64,000 nucleotides of DNA, taken from the NCBI RefSeq assembly GCF_042433895.1, contig NZ_JBHLUA010000002.1, positions 1 to 64,000 on the forward strand, in the 5' to 3' direction. Origin of the DNA: Mesonia maritima. GTDB taxonomy: Bacteria > Bacteroidota > Bacteroidia > Flavobacteriales > Flavobacteriaceae. A program made the position numbers and the translations under genes. This document shows positions 1 to 9,174 of this stretch, piece after piece; positions within the stretch are counted from its first letter, which is position 1, and every line of letters begins with the position of its first letter. Under the pieces are notes generated by a model. It was not told the origin of the DNA. It saw nothing but the letters and a program-made list of their open reading frames with translations, and did not search any database.

Positions 1-51
1 CTGTTGAAGCATTGCAATTATTTGTGCTTCTGTAAATCTGCTTTTCTTCAT
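1..51 (-). CDS. IS3-family transposase OrfA, N-terminal fragment cut by window edge
   Basis: Read on the minus strand, an ATG at 49-51 opens a frame encoding MKKSRFTEAQIIAMLQQ up to the window edge. This matches the start of the small HTH protein OrfA of IS3-family elements (MKKSRFTE-Q-I type). OrfA binds the element ends and is normally joined to the DDE catalytic OrfB by -1 frameshifting; both would lie to the left of this window. I could not identify the terminal inverted repeat in 52-102. Recognition rests on only 17 residues. Confidence 0.75.
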   Translation of the reverse strand, partial: MKKSRFTEAQIIAMLQQ

Positions 52-102
52 AACTTAAAAATAGTTGATTTTTAAACTGTATGAAAAACAGGGAAGCCTT
101 CA

Positions 103-774
103 ATGCGAGCTCATCATAAACTTTCTTTTATAAGTAGCATAACTTTATTATTACTTATAACATTTTCATGTTCAACGACTAAAGTAGTTAGTGACTGGAG
201 AAAACCAGATTCTAAACAAATGAAATTTCATAAGGTACTGGTTTTAGCTATGAGCCAGAAAACAGATTTAAGAGAACAAGTCGAAAATAAACTTACCAAA
301 ACTTTACAAGAAAATGGGATTTCGGCAAATGGTAGTTTAGCTTTTTTTGGTAAAGAAATGGAAACTTTACCAAAAACAATGGATGACTGGCTTCCGTATA
401 TTCAACAATTAAAACAAGAAAATTTTGATTCTGTGTTAATTACTAAGATTGTTGGACAAGAAGGAAAAGATGCTAAAAATGCAATAGTGAGGTATTACAA
501 TGAATTTTTTGGTAGTTTTAAAGAAGATATCATGAAGAATAAAGATTTATATTCTGAAGATGAAGGTTTTAAAGATTACTATGTACATCGAGTGGCTTCT
601 AATTTATACTGTATTTGCGAACAGAATCAAGAAGAAGACTTAATATGGAAATTAAATGTTGATATTAAGCAAGCTTTTGATTCTGATTATTTAGTAAAGG
701 AAGGTTTACGTCTTTTTTCTAAAGAATTAATCAAAGAATTAAAAGAGCAAGATCTTTTTGTGACTAATAAATAA
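103..774 (+). CDS. Hypothetical lipoprotein (223 aa)
   Basis: The N-terminus has a basic start, a hydrophobic stretch and a lipobox ending in F-S-C at about residue 23, so the product is probably an acylated envelope lipoprotein. After the cysteine comes a short C-S-T-T-K-V-V-S-D-W segment, a start common in small Bacteroidota lipoproteins. The rest is soluble, charged and without a catalytic motif I recognise; a region around residues 45-125 (VLVLAMSQ ... SVLITKIVG) alternates strands and helices as in small alpha/beta domains. It lies between an IS3 element and a convergent membrane-protein gene. No function is assigned. The upstream ATG at 81 is in another frame, so 103 is the best start. 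Confidence 0.7.
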   Translation: MRAHHKLSFISSITLLLLITFSCSTTKVVSDWRKPDSKQMKFHKVLVLAMSQKTDLREQVENKLTKTLQENGISANGSLAFFGKEMETLPKTMDDWLPYIQQLKQENFDSVLITKIVGQEGKDAKNAIVRYYNEFFGSFKEDIMKNKDLYSEDEGFKDYYVHRVASNLYCICEQNQEEDLIWKLNVDIKQAFDSDYLVKEGLRLFSKELIKELKEQDLFVTNK

Positions 775-836
775 TTTTGGAAAGCTAAAAAACTTTCTCT
801 TTCTTTCCCTGAGATCTTCAGTATATCTTTAAAAAG

Positions 837-1292
837 CTAAGAAATACAATCCTTACCTTCTTCAGAAAAAAAAGGTATTGAAGGTTTTTTAGTCATTACC
901 TTTGCCCCAATAAAACTCATCGGGATATACGCCAAAAGTAAATCAGTAACAATAAACCAACTTGGTGCCGGTAACATAAACGCGTTCGCTATTCCGCCAA
1001 TTAGAAAAAAGAAGCCGATGATAAGCGCAAGTTTTATTTTGTAAGATTTAGCAATTCCTGCAGTTAAAATTGATCCTATTAAGGTTCCTAAAGCGTGTGC
1101 TAAAAACGGAAATATAAAATGTTTTGGACTAAATAAATGGATGGTTTCTGCTAAACCTTCAAATGTAGTAACGTCAGCGTCGTTTGGTGGAGGAATAATG
1201 TAATGACTTACGGAAATAATTCCAATATTTACCAAACTGCCAATAATTAAACCAATTAATACTGCCAAAATATTCCTAACTACAATTTTCAT
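837..1292 (-). CDS. Small integral membrane protein, unknown function (151 aa)
   Basis: The protein has about four hydrophobic segments (near residues 8-30, 60-80, 85-108 and 112-130) separated by short polar loops, and a charged C-terminal tail. It starts MKIVVRNILAVLIG, a typical N-in first helix. There are glycine-rich small-xxx-small patches (GLIIGS, GTLIGS) suited to helix packing. I recognise no transporter or enzyme motif. It is convergent with the lipoprotein gene to its left, only 62 bp away, and upstream of uracil phosphoribosyltransferase on its right in map order, but the 98-bp gap gives no strong operon signal. Confidence 0.65.
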   Translation of the reverse strand: MKIVVRNILAVLIGLIIGSLVNIGIISVSHYIIPPPNDADVTTFEGLAETIHLFSPKHFIFPFLAHALGTLIGSILTAGIAKSYKIKLALIIGFFFLIGGIANAFMLPAPSWFIVTDLLLAYIPMSFIGAKVMTKKPSIPFFSEEGKDCIS

Positions 1293-1390
1293 GCTAAATT
1301 ATTTGTATAAAAACGTTATATGTTTGTGGGCAAATTTAGTAAAAGGTTTTAAAATAAAACTATAATTAAAACTATTCTTTTAGTTGAAAT

Positions 1391-2047
1391 TTAATGTTGA
1401 ATTTTTGTTCCAAAACACAAATCTCCTGCATCACCTAAACCCGGTATAATATATCCTTTATCATTTAATTTTTCGTCAATTGTGGCAATCCATAAGCTTG
1501 TATTTTCTGGAAAGTGTTCTTCTATAAATTTTATACCTTCCTTCGCTCCTATTACCGCAACGATGTGAATTTTCTTTGGCGTTCCTAATTTTTTAAGCGC
1601 TTCTAACACATTTACAAAAGATCTTCCTGTGGCTAACATTGGGTCGGCTAAAATCAAGGTTTTTCCTTCTAATGATGGTGATGCTAAATATTCCACCATA
1701 ATTTCAAAATCTCTCTCATTAATATGGTGTCTATAAGCTGAAATAAAGGAATTATCAGCTTTATCAAAATAATTTAAAAGTCCGTTATGTAATGGTAAAC
1801 CTGCTCGTAAAATGGAACAAATAACTAATTCATCTGAAGGTAAGGGTTGAGAAATTTTACCTAACGGTGTTTTAATTTCTTCAGCTTCGTAATTCAGTTT
1901 TTTACTTAATTCATATCCCAAAATTTCTCCGATTCGCTCAATATTTTTTCTGAAACGCATACGATCTTGTTGTATGTCAGCAGAACGTAATTCAGCAATA
2001 AAAGTATTGGCAACAGAATTATTTTCTAATAGATGATGAATTTTCAT
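1391..2047 (-). CDS. upp: Uracil phosphoribosyltransferase
   Basis: Converts uracil and PRPP to UMP in pyrimidine salvage (cytosol). The type I PRTase core is visible: SILRAGLPL at about residues 78-86, the PRPP-binding loop LILADPMLATGRSF at 131-144, and a C-terminal uracil-binding segment GLGDAGDLCFGT at 203-214. Length 218 aa is normal for the family. It is a stand-alone gene: the alcohol dehydrogenase upstream is separated from it by a strong hairpin terminator at 2108-2140. Family knowledge gives the reaction; the motifs are directly visible. Confidence 0.93.
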   Translation of the reverse strand: MKIHHLLENNSVANTFIAELRSADIQQDRMRFRKNIERIGEILGYELSKKLNYEAEEIKTPLGKISQPLPSDELVICSILRAGLPLHNGLLNYFDKADNSFISAYRHHINERDFEIMVEYLASPSLEGKTLILADPMLATGRSFVNVLEALKKLGTPKKIHIVAVIGAKEGIKFIEEHFPENTSLWIATIDEKLNDKGYIIPGLGDAGDLCFGTKIQH

Positions 2048-2107
2048 AGCAGGAATAGTTTTATAACAAAAATAAGTATTTACAATTGTTCTATAAATTT
2101 AGATATA

Positions 2108-2140
2108 AAAAAAGCTGTCAAAATTTTCGACAGCTTTTTT
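2108..2140. terminator. Rho-independent terminator after the alcohol dehydrogenase gene
   Basis: Perfect 12-bp inverted repeat: AAAAAAGCTGTC (2108-2119) pairs with GACAGCTTTTTT (2129-2140) across a 9-nt loop. The U-tract on the minus strand suits the gene ending at 2161; it sits directly before the upp start, separating the two units. Confidence 0.85.
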
Positions 2141-2160
2141 ATTTTATAATTAAGATTCAT

Positions 2161-3210
2161 TTATTTTCTAAGCGATTCCATATCAATCACAAAACGATAT
2201 TTTACATCAGAATTCGTTACGCGATCATAAGCTTCGTTTATATGTTGAATATCAATCATTTCAACATCGCTTACTACGTTATGTTTTCCGCAGAAATCTA
2301 ACATTTCTTGTGTTTCTTTAATCCCACCAATTAATGAACCGGCGACACGTTTTCTTCCCATAATTAAATTTCCGCCGTGCATTGGCTCTAAAGGTTCAAT
2401 TGCGCCTACAAGTACCATTGTAGAATCTCGCTTTAACAACGTTAAATACGGATTAATGTCGTGTTTTACCGGAACGGTATTCAATAGAAAATCAAAAGAA
2501 TTGGCGTGTTTTTTCATCGCTTCTTCATCTTTTGAAATTAATACTTCATCGGCTCCTAAACGTTTAGCGTCTTCGGCTTTTTCAGGAGATGTCGTAATCA
2601 TTACTACGTGAGATCCTAAAGCGTCGGCAAATTTAATTCCCATATGGCCCAAACCGCCTAAACCGATAACCCCTACTTTATCTCCTTTTTTTACATTCCA
2701 ATGTCTAATCGGTGAATAAGTTGTAATTCCCGCGCATAGTAAAGGAGCGACAGCTTTTTCGTCTAAATTTTCAGGAATAGTTAAAACAAAATCTTTTTTT
2801 ACTACAATGGTTTCAGAATAACCGCCAAAAGTGTGACCGCCAAGATGTTCATCTTTTCCGTTATAGGTTGCGACCATTCCGTTTTCGCAAAATTGTTCAA
2901 GATCATCTTTACAAGCGCTGCATTCTTGGCAAGAATCTACCATACAACCCACGCCAACTAATTGATCTTTTTTGAAATTGGTTACATTTTTTCCTACTTC
3001 TACTACTCTACCAATAATTTCGTGACCAGGAACAACAGGATATTTTGAATTTCCCCAATCGTTTCTAACTTGGTGAATATCGCTGTGGCAAACTCCGCAG
3101 TAGGTAATTTTAATTTTTACATCGTTGTCTTTTACTTCACGACGTTCAATAGTCATTTGTTTTAAATCGGCTTTAGATTCTTTTGCACCGTATGCTTTTA
3201 TTTCACTCAT
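2161..3210 (-). CDS. Zinc-dependent NAD(P) alcohol dehydrogenase, cinnamyl-alcohol/YahK type
   Basis: Medium-chain dehydrogenase oxidising alcohols or, more often in this subgroup, reducing aldehydes with NADPH. Catalytic zinc ligands are C38 (in CGVCHSD), H63-E64 (PGHEIIG) and C159. The structural zinc site is C94, C97, C100 and C108. The Rossmann loop GLGGLGHMG lies near residues 183-191. Length 349 aa is standard. It is single, flanked by a terminator at 2108-2140 and 96 bp of leader. Substrate cannot be read from sequence; a general aldehyde detoxification role is inferred. Confidence 0.9.
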   Translation of the reverse strand: MSEIKAYGAKESKADLKQMTIERREVKDNDVKIKITYCGVCHSDIHQVRNDWGNSKYPVVPGHEIIGRVVEVGKNVTNFKKDQLVGVGCMVDSCQECSACKDDLEQFCENGMVATYNGKDEHLGGHTFGGYSETIVVKKDFVLTIPENLDEKAVAPLLCAGITTYSPIRHWNVKKGDKVGVIGLGGLGHMGIKFADALGSHVVMITTSPEKAEDAKRLGADEVLISKDEEAMKKHANSFDFLLNTVPVKHDINPYLTLLKRDSTMVLVGAIEPLEPMHGGNLIMGRKRVAGSLIGGIKETQEMLDFCGKHNVVSDVEMIDIQHINEAYDRVTNSDVKYRFVIDMESLRK

Positions 3211-3306
3211 GGTTTTTTCTTTTAAAGTACGAGATATTGAAAGTTTAACGATAAAAAAATAAGACTTTACATTAAGTTTAACGATCGATTAAGCTGGTTG
3301 AAGCAT

Positions 3307-4728
3307 TTAAAATTCTTCATCAGCTTTAATTTTAAAATTATTTTCTGAATTTCTATCAATTGCTAGATTAGTTGAAAGTTCAAATAAATGCGCTTGCGTT
3401 TCAAAAAAATGCATCATATAACCCGCGGTGTTTATAAAAGCGACTACATCGCCAATTTCGGGTAATTGGTTGACTTCTATTTTACGTTTTAGCACCACAT
3501 CGCGTTCTAAACAATAGCCGCTTACAAAATAAACTTCGGTTTTATCTTCCGGTTTTTCTTCAAAATTTACAACAATTGGATCGAGTAAAAAGTCTGCGCT
3601 TGAACTTTGTAACTGACTCATATTCATTTCTAAGCCTATTAAATTTCGTCCTTTGGAATCTTTTTTTCTGAAAGCGACTTTAGCCAGCGTTAATCCAACT
3701 TGATCGAGCAACGATCTTCCGGGTTCTAAACGCAATTCTATATTTTTTTCTTTTAAAATTTCAGCTACCGTTGAATCATTTTCATTTGTATGTTGAAGAA
3801 TTTTTTCTAAGAAATTTTCTTTATTTAATGTGTTGAAATAAGGATAAGTAGCTAATTTACCTTGAAGTTTTTTTTCAACAATTTCAAAACCTAATCCGTT
3901 ATTGTTAAAAGTGATTTCTTCGCGTTCATTTTTTACCGCTTTTTTTAATTCTTCCTGAAAATTATTCCATTCGCTTTCTGATTGTAAATAATTCATTAAA
4001 ATTCCGCCACCAATATCTATAAATTCTGTGGTAAATCCGTTTTCCTGAATTCGTTCTGAAATCGCTAAAGTTTGCAGCAACGCCTCGCCACGTTGCTCGG
4101 TAGAATACCCATCAAGATGAAAATGAAATCCTGTGAAGTGTAAATTTTTAAACGTTTTTTCTTTTCCAAGATGTTGATTCAAAAAAGTTTCAATTTCTGA
4201 AATATCAAACCCAAAACGGCTGTATAATTTTTCATTTTTATATATAAATCCGCTAATTCGAAATCCAACATTTACGGATATTTTCAGTTTTTCAGCAATT
4301 TGTTGAAGCAATTTACATTCATCTTCATTATCTAAAATAATGAGCACGTTATTTTTAGCAGCAAATCGAAGTAATTTTTCATTTTTTATGGCCGCCGTAA
4401 GCACTAAATTTTTTGGTGGCAAACCTAATCCTAAACATTGCTGTAATTCGCGAAAACTCGCGGTGTCGACGCCAATTCCATTTTTATGAGCACGATCGAC
4501 AAGACTTTTACTTTTATTGGCTTTTCGCGCGTAAAATAGCTGATTTTTAATTCCGAAGTTATCTAACGTCTTTTTAAACGCTGAAATATTTCTATCAAAT
4601 TCAGGTAAAAAATGCAAGTTTAGAGGAGATCCAAACTCGTTAAATAAATTTTCTAGCCTTCCTTTCTTAGCTAAAATTTCATGCATCCATTTTGATGTTA
4701 TTGGCGTTAATTTGGGTAAATTATGCAT
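3307..4728 (-). CDS. PLP-dependent decarboxylase, Y4yA / LysA-SbnH-like
   Basis: A fold-type III PLP enzyme of the diaminopimelate/ornithine decarboxylase superfamily, 473 aa. The PLP lysine is K69 in FYARKANKS. The C-terminal beta domain carries SGYCLERD (C406, D410), the cysteine-aspartate signature of substrate-carboxylate decarboxylases, and a final AGYMMHFF motif that parallels GAY in LysA. The start overlaps the upstream FAD protein by 8 bp, so the two are translationally coupled. It is not obviously the housekeeping LysA: context is an SbnA-like synthase rather than lysine genes. In staphyloferrin B synthesis an enzyme of this kind (SbnH) decarboxylates an amino-acid adduct; a similar role here is inference. 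Confidence 0.8.
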   Translation of the reverse strand: MHNLPKLTPITSKWMHEILAKKGRLENLFNEFGSPLNLHFLPEFDRNISAFKKTLDNFGIKNQLFYARKANKSKSLVDRAHKNGIGVDTASFRELQQCLGLGLPPKNLVLTAAIKNEKLLRFAAKNNVLIILDNEDECKLLQQIAEKLKISVNVGFRISGFIYKNEKLYSRFGFDISEIETFLNQHLGKEKTFKNLHFTGFHFHLDGYSTEQRGEALLQTLAISERIQENGFTTEFIDIGGGILMNYLQSESEWNNFQEELKKAVKNEREEITFNNNGLGFEIVEKKLQGKLATYPYFNTLNKENFLEKILQHTNENDSTVAEILKEKNIELRLEPGRSLLDQVGLTLAKVAFRKKDSKGRNLIGLEMNMSQLQSSSADFLLDPIVVNFEEKPEDKTEVYFVSGYCLERDVVLKRKIEVNQLPEIGDVVAFINTAGYMMHFFETQAHLFELSTNLAIDRNSENNFKIKADEEF

Positions 4729-6451
4729 GTGTTTTGTTTTTTATAGCTTGTATTGCTTTTTGCGCCCAGCAATCTGCAAAATTATTTCGTTCTCGGGAAA
4801 GCGTATCATTATCGTAAACAGAACCTTCGGTGGGCGTTCCATACAACGAAATTTGAGCATCAGGTTTTCCAGAAGGCTCTAGTAAATCTCCTTTTTTGCT
4901 AATCGCTAAATTGCCGGGAATGTAAGTAAAATCATCACTTTTATTTTTATTTAGTCTTCCGAATTTGTGCTGAATAATATTTTTAAATAAGCCGCTTTGC
5001 TCCTTCTCCATATCGTTTTTAGGAATGCGCGCATCAATTAAATAATCACAATCTACAATTTCATGAGATTTTTTCAATTGAACTTTTTCTGAATTTAAAT
5101 CAACTATCGGATTTTTAACAAAACTGAAATCTATAATTCCGCATTCTACTAAAGCTTGAATTTTTTGAAGATTTTTTACCGGTGGTCCAAAAGCGATTCG
5201 GTTAAATAAGCCGAAGTAGGTTTTGTCGAAAAGTTCTTGCGATTTTGGTGTTAATCCGTTAAAACTATACAATTCGTTAAATTCAGCACTAATTTTTTTC
5301 CAAGCGCTTGCCGCCATTAAATACGGACTTTCACGCGGTTTTTCTTTTTCTGAAATTAAAAACGATAAATATTTTGCAGTCGCATCGTGAAGATTTTCTG
5401 TTGAAAAGTGAGGATTAGTCAGTTTTTTCCAAGAAAATTTTTCTATTTTAGGATATTTTTGATGAAATTTTTCTATCTGTTGCTCAACTTTTTTAAAATC
5501 TTCAGCATAACTTAATTTTTCATTTTTTTGCTGAAAAAAGCTTTTGTAATAAGCAAACAAAATATCTTGAAGAATTAACGGAAAAAGTTCCTTTTCAAAA
5601 TCGTAAGGTCGTGAGAATTTAGATGTTGCTTGAGAAAGATACGAAGGTAAATTTTCATCTTTTAAATTCAACTTCGGAAACATCGGTAAACCGGTTCTTG
5701 AAAATGGAATTATTTTTTTAGGCTCGCTTCCTGAAAATTGATAAGAAAATCCATTTTTAATTTTAGTGAACTTCCCTCCTTTTCCTTCGGTTAAGGCTAA
5801 AACAGCATCAATAAAAGTTAATCCCAAACCTTTTATAGCGATGGTTTTGTTTGGCAGAATTTCCTCTAATTTTTTTTCAACCGGATAAATAAATGGAATT
5901 ACTTGAGAATGATTTTTTTCTATTTTATGACGTTGGTGACCGGTAGTAATCATCACTTGATCAAATTTTACATGATATTTTTCAGTTGAAGTTGAAAAAA
6001 GTTGAATTTTTTCATTCTCTTTTTGCAAATCTCCAATTTCAATAACTTCTTGATGAATGGAACAATTTTTAGGTAAATTTTCCAAGAGTTGCTGAAAACT
6101 CCATTCTAAATATTCACCAACTTCGGCGCGTGCAGAAAATTTTTCCAACAGTTCTTCTTGTTGAATTTTTTCCTTTCTCGCTTTCCATTCCACATAACTT
6201 TCAGCATTTTTTACAATAGGTTCAGGTTCGTTTTTATACCAGCTATTTATATTTTCATTGGCGTAATTCATCAACAAATAATGCGGTTGATCGCTTCGGT
6301 AAATATCACCGGAACCAAAAAAAGAAGTTTTATTAAACACATAAATTGAAATTTGATGTGTTTTTTCAGCCTTTATAAAAGCCAATAAACGTTCTAACGC
6401 GTATAATCCTTTGGGTCCAAAACCAATTATTGCAACAGAAAAAGTCTTCAC
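4721..6451 (-). CDS. FAD/NAD(P)-binding protein (NAD_binding_9 type), putative oxygenase/oxidoreductase
   Basis: The N-terminus is a dinucleotide-binding fold, VAIIGFGPKGLYALERL at residues 6-22, followed by a long two-domain body (576 aa). Segments such as NKTSFFGSGDIYRSDQPHYLLMNY and an internal TTGHQRH resemble the family of FAD-NAD(P)-binding proteins that often accompany small-molecule gene clusters. No membrane segment or signal peptide is seen. The gene lies 10 bp after the SbnA-like synthase and overlaps the PLP decarboxylase by 8 bp, so the three are one transcription unit. The likely role is oxidation or hydroxylation of the product, but this is inferred from neighbours only. The internal antisense of 5763-5789 shares a 26/27-bp near-identity with the recQ leader. 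Confidence 0.7.
   Translation of the reverse strand: MKTFSVAIIGFGPKGLYALERLLAFIKAEKTHQISIYVFNKTSFFGSGDIYRSDQPHYLLMNYANENINSWYKNEPEPIVKNAESYVEWKARKEKIQQEELLEKFSARAEVGEYLEWSFQQLLENLPKNCSIHQEVIEIGDLQKENEKIQLFSTSTEKYHVKFDQVMITTGHQRHKIEKNHSQVIPFIYPVEKKLEEILPNKTIAIKGLGLTFIDAVLALTEGKGGKFTKIKNGFSYQFSGSEPKKIIPFSRTGLPMFPKLNLKDENLPSYLSQATSKFSRPYDFEKELFPLILQDILFAYYKSFFQQKNEKLSYAEDFKKVEQQIEKFHQKYPKIEKFSWKKLTNPHFSTENLHDATAKYLSFLISEKEKPRESPYLMAASAWKKISAEFNELYSFNGLTPKSQELFDKTYFGLFNRIAFGPPVKNLQKIQALVECGIIDFSFVKNPIVDLNSEKVQLKKSHEIVDCDYLIDARIPKNDMEKEQSGLFKNIIQHKFGRLNKNKSDDFTYIPGNLAISKKGDLLEPSGKPDAQISLYGTPTEGSVYDNDTLSRERNNFADCWAQKAIQAIKNKTHA
5772..5780 (+). repeat. TTCCCTCCT motif, copy 1
   Basis: Exact 9-mer on the plus strand, antisense within the FAD-protein gene. 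Flanks 5763-5789 match the recQ leader (12731-12757) at 26 of 27 positions. Confidence 0.6.
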
Positions 6452-6461
6452 TTTTTGTAAT

Positions 6462-7463
6462 TTAAAGAGATTTTACATCAAGGTTAGAGAAATTTTCAGC
6501 AATCCATTTTTTGTTGTAAACCGTATCGAGATATCGATCGCCGCGATCGCACAAAATAGCCACGCAATTTGCTTTTTTTTCAATTTTATCTTGATAAAAT
6601 TCTATAGCTGAAATTACCGCTCCAGAGGAACCACCGCATAAAATACTTTCGTTTTGTAGCAATTGCCAGCAACCGCGAATACAGTTTTCATCGTTTATAT
6701 GAATTACATCGTAAATGAATTCCTTTTTCAAAAAATTAGATTTTCTTCCTGAACCGTGACCGGGAATAAGCCGTTCTCTTTTTTCATCGCCAAAAATTAC
6801 GCTTCCTACGGCATCAACTGCTATTAATTTTGTGGGTAAATTATGGGCTTTTATATATTCAGCGCAACCCATTAAGGTTCCGCAGGTACTTGTGGCGACA
6901 AAGAGATAATCTACTTTTTCGTTTAAAACTTCGGCAATTTCTCCCATGGTTTGGAAATGCGTTTGGGGATTAGCCTGGTTTTCATATTGGTTTGGCCAAT
7001 AACTATTTGGGATTTCTTCTAAGAGTTCTTCTACTTTTCGCAAACGACTTTCTAAAAAACTTTCATTGTCTTTTGTGGTAGTAACTTTTATTAACTTGGC
7101 GCCGTAAACATGCAATAATTTTTCTGTATGAGAATTAATGTGAGGATCAACCACCGTAATTAAATGAAGGTTATAAAACTTACAAATTTGGGCTAAACCA
7201 ATCGCCATATTTCCAGAACTTGATTCAATTATAGTGTCGCCCGGTTTTACTAAACCGGTATCTAACGCTTTTGTTAGCATATTTAATGCAGTTCTGTCTT
7301 TAATGCTTCCGCCGGGATTTTCACTTTCTAATTTCCCGAAGACAGAAAAAGGTAAATCTTTAAAAAGCCTGCCAAGACTTATTAAAGGCGTTTTACCAAT
7401 ATTATCTAAAATATTACTTTTTATTTCTAATGCTGAAGCATATTTGTGAATGCTCGTTTTCAT
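6462..7463 (-). CDS. SbnA-like PLP-dependent cysteine synthase homologue
   Basis: A fold-type II PLP enzyme, 333 aa. PLP lysine K55 is in GGSIKDRTA, the phosphate/asparagine loop is SSSGN at 81-85, and a C-terminal CGGSSGA supplies the pyridine-ring contact. The ATSTCGTLMG segment at 190-199 resembles SbnA (N-(2-amino-2-carboxyethyl)-glutamate synthase) more than housekeeping CysK, which usually has GTGGT there. SbnA joins O-phosphoserine and glutamate on the way to 2,3-diaminopropionate. No SbnB-like dehydrogenase is adjacent, so the product may differ. First gene of a tight three-gene unit with the FAD protein and the decarboxylase. Confidence 0.75.
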   Translation of the reverse strand: MKTSIHKYASALEIKSNILDNIGKTPLISLGRLFKDLPFSVFGKLESENPGGSIKDRTALNMLTKALDTGLVKPGDTIIESSSGNMAIGLAQICKFYNLHLITVVDPHINSHTEKLLHVYGAKLIKVTTTKDNESFLESRLRKVEELLEEIPNSYWPNQYENQANPQTHFQTMGEIAEVLNEKVDYLFVATSTCGTLMGCAEYIKAHNLPTKLIAVDAVGSVIFGDEKRERLIPGHGSGRKSNFLKKEFIYDVIHINDENCIRGCWQLLQNESILCGGSSGAVISAIEFYQDKIEKKANCVAILCDRGDRYLDTVYNKKWIAENFSNLDVKSL

Positions 7464-7573
7464 AGCTCAAACCTCTCTCTAAAATAAATTATTTAATGGA
7501 AATTACGGGAATTAAAACGAAGTGCTAAAATATTTAGAAGAACTTTATGATTCTTCGATTGGGCTGAATTTTA

Positions 7574-8308
7574 TTAGCTTAAAAAGCTATTTAAGAGTGT
7601 CACGATACCAATTATTAAAATTAGAAGGAGTGAAATTTGTTTAAATTTATTTTGAGGAATATATTTTAAAATCCGCTTCCCAATAATTGTCCCTACAAGG
7701 CCGATTGCAAATAGAAAAGGGACATATTTTAGATCGTGATTATGTATATAACCATTTTGGTAATACACAAAAGTGCGTGAAAAATCTACCATAAAATCGA
7801 TAAATGCAGAAGTGGCAATAAATACACTTTTTTCCAGGTTAAAAGCAGCCATTGTTAATCCTCTAATAGCACCGCCGGTTCCTAATAAACCTGCGGTAAA
7901 ACCAGAAAGACTTCCACCGATTAAAGTTTCTTTTTTTCCAGCTTTAATAACGAGTTTCTTTTTTATTAAAAAGAGAAAACTTAATAGGATTAAGAAAATA
8001 CCTAATAAAATTTCTAAATATTTTCCCTTAAATAAATTGGAAAGGTAACCTCCTAATATTACAAAAACTACTGCCGGTAAGCCGATATAGAGCAATAAGA
8101 ATTTATCAATTCCTTTTTTAAAAAGAAATATTTTACTCAAATTACTGGAAAGATGAAATAAAGCGGTTAAGCCTAATACTGAATAAAAATCTAAATAAAT
8201 ATTGGCGATAGGTACAAAAAATACCGAAGAGCCGAAGCCACCAATTGTACCAACAATTTCGGCAACTAACGCTAATACCAAAAAAAATATATTAAGATTT
8301 GATTTCAC
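7574..8308 (-). CDS. TauE/SafE-family membrane transporter
   Basis: An integral membrane protein of 244 aa with about eight hydrophobic segments. It has the repeated glycine-rich motif expected of TauE/SafE proteins: GTIGGFGSSVFFVP near residues 20-33 and the second copy GFTAGLLGTGGAIRG near residues 135-150. The family exports sulfite, sulfoacetate or other organic anions. It sits 110 bp upstream of the SbnA-like operon on the same strand and could supply export for its product, but the spacing also allows independent transcription. Confidence 0.85.
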   Translation of the reverse strand: MKSNLNIFFLVLALVAEIVGTIGGFGSSVFFVPIANIYLDFYSVLGLTALFHLSSNLSKIFLFKKGIDKFLLLYIGLPAVVFVILGGYLSNLFKGKYLEILLGIFLILLSFLFLIKKKLVIKAGKKETLIGGSLSGFTAGLLGTGGAIRGLTMAAFNLEKSVFIATSAFIDFMVDFSRTFVYYQNGYIHNHDLKYVPFLFAIGLVGTIIGKRILKYIPQNKFKQISLLLILIIGIVTLLNSFLS

Positions 8309-8378
8309 GAGTGTTTATAAGTTAGCTACTCGAAATTTACATCTTAATTTGAAAAAAACTTATTGATTACAATAAAAA

Positions 8379-8401
8379 AGCCTTATCTAAAAGATAAGGC
8401 T
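8379..8401. terminator. Rho-independent terminator after the cold-shock protein gene
   Basis: AGCCTTATCT (8379-8388) pairs perfectly with AGATAAGGCT (8392-8401) over a 3-nt loop, followed on the minus strand by a run of T. It ends the gene whose stop is at 8432. Confidence 0.85.
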
Positions 8402-8431
8402 GAATGTTTATTTGAAAATGCAATTTGAGCT

Positions 8432-8884
8432 TTAGCTCTTTTTTACATTTACGGCATTCATTCCTTTTAGTCCTCTTTCAAGCTCAAAAGTTACTTTGTC
8501 GTTTTCTTCTATTTCATCTATAAGTCCGCTAACATGAACGAAATATTTTTCACCATTTTCTTTATCGAAAATAAAACCGTAACCTTTTGAATGATCAAAA
8601 TAAGAAACTTTTCCTATTCTAATTGGATCTTCAGAAGGGCGATCTTCTTTTTTAGGAACCGCTATCTCGATTTCATCTGCTTCAACTTCTACTTTCTTAT
8701 CGGGATCTGGCGGCGTGTCTGTAAGGTTTCCATTTTCATCTACATAAACCAGCATATCTTCAAAAGAAGCTCCTTTGTTAGAGTTTTCTTTACGTTCCTG
8801 CTTTTTTAATTCTTTTTCCTTACGCTTTTTAAGCTTTTTCTTTTCTTTTTCGCGTTTGTTTTGAGTTTGTCCAGATCTTGCCAT
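8432..8884 (-). CDS. Cold-shock-domain protein with lysine-rich N-terminal extension
   Basis: The C-terminal ~65 residues form a cold-shock OB fold with RNP1 KGYGFI (100-105) and RNP2 YFVHVS (114-119), so it binds single-stranded RNA or DNA. The N-terminal 40 residues are almost all K/R/E, a probable unstructured or coiled nucleic-acid-binding arm, followed by an acidic linker (about 60-85). At 150 aa it is twice the size of CspA; such extended forms are common in Bacteroidota. Single gene with its own terminator at 8379-8401. Confidence 0.9.
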   Translation of the reverse strand: MARSGQTQNKREKEKKKLKKRKEKELKKQERKENSNKGASFEDMLVYVDENGNLTDTPPDPDKKVEVEADEIEIAVPKKEDRPSEDPIRIGKVSYFDHSKGYGFIFDKENGEKYFVHVSGLIDEIEENDKVTFELERGLKGMNAVNVKKS

Positions 8885-9124
8885 TCAATATTTTTAAATT
8901 ACTATTCCGTTATAAAATTGAGAAGGATTCTAAATCGCGGAACAGATTCAAGGGAAAGTATAATTAAAAAGGAATTTTCTAAAAAGTAATCCAGAGAGCG
9001 TAAAGCGATAAGCCTATTTCAAAATTTTGGTAAAGATAAGCATAGGTTTACGATAATAAAAATACTACAGCTTTATTTTAAATAAGAGTGGTAATATTTT
9101 CGAACTAAATTCATTTAAATTAAA

Positions 9125-9155
9125 AAAAGCCTGTTTTAAAGAGAAACAGGCTTTT
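9125..9155. terminator. Rho-independent terminator after the OYE gene
   Basis: AAAAGCCTGTTT (9125-9136) pairs with AAACAGGCTTTT (9144-9155) across a 7-nt loop. It lies just beyond the stop of the minus-strand gene ending at 9175. Confidence 0.85.
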
Positions 9156-9174
9156 ATGAAATAAAAATATACTA

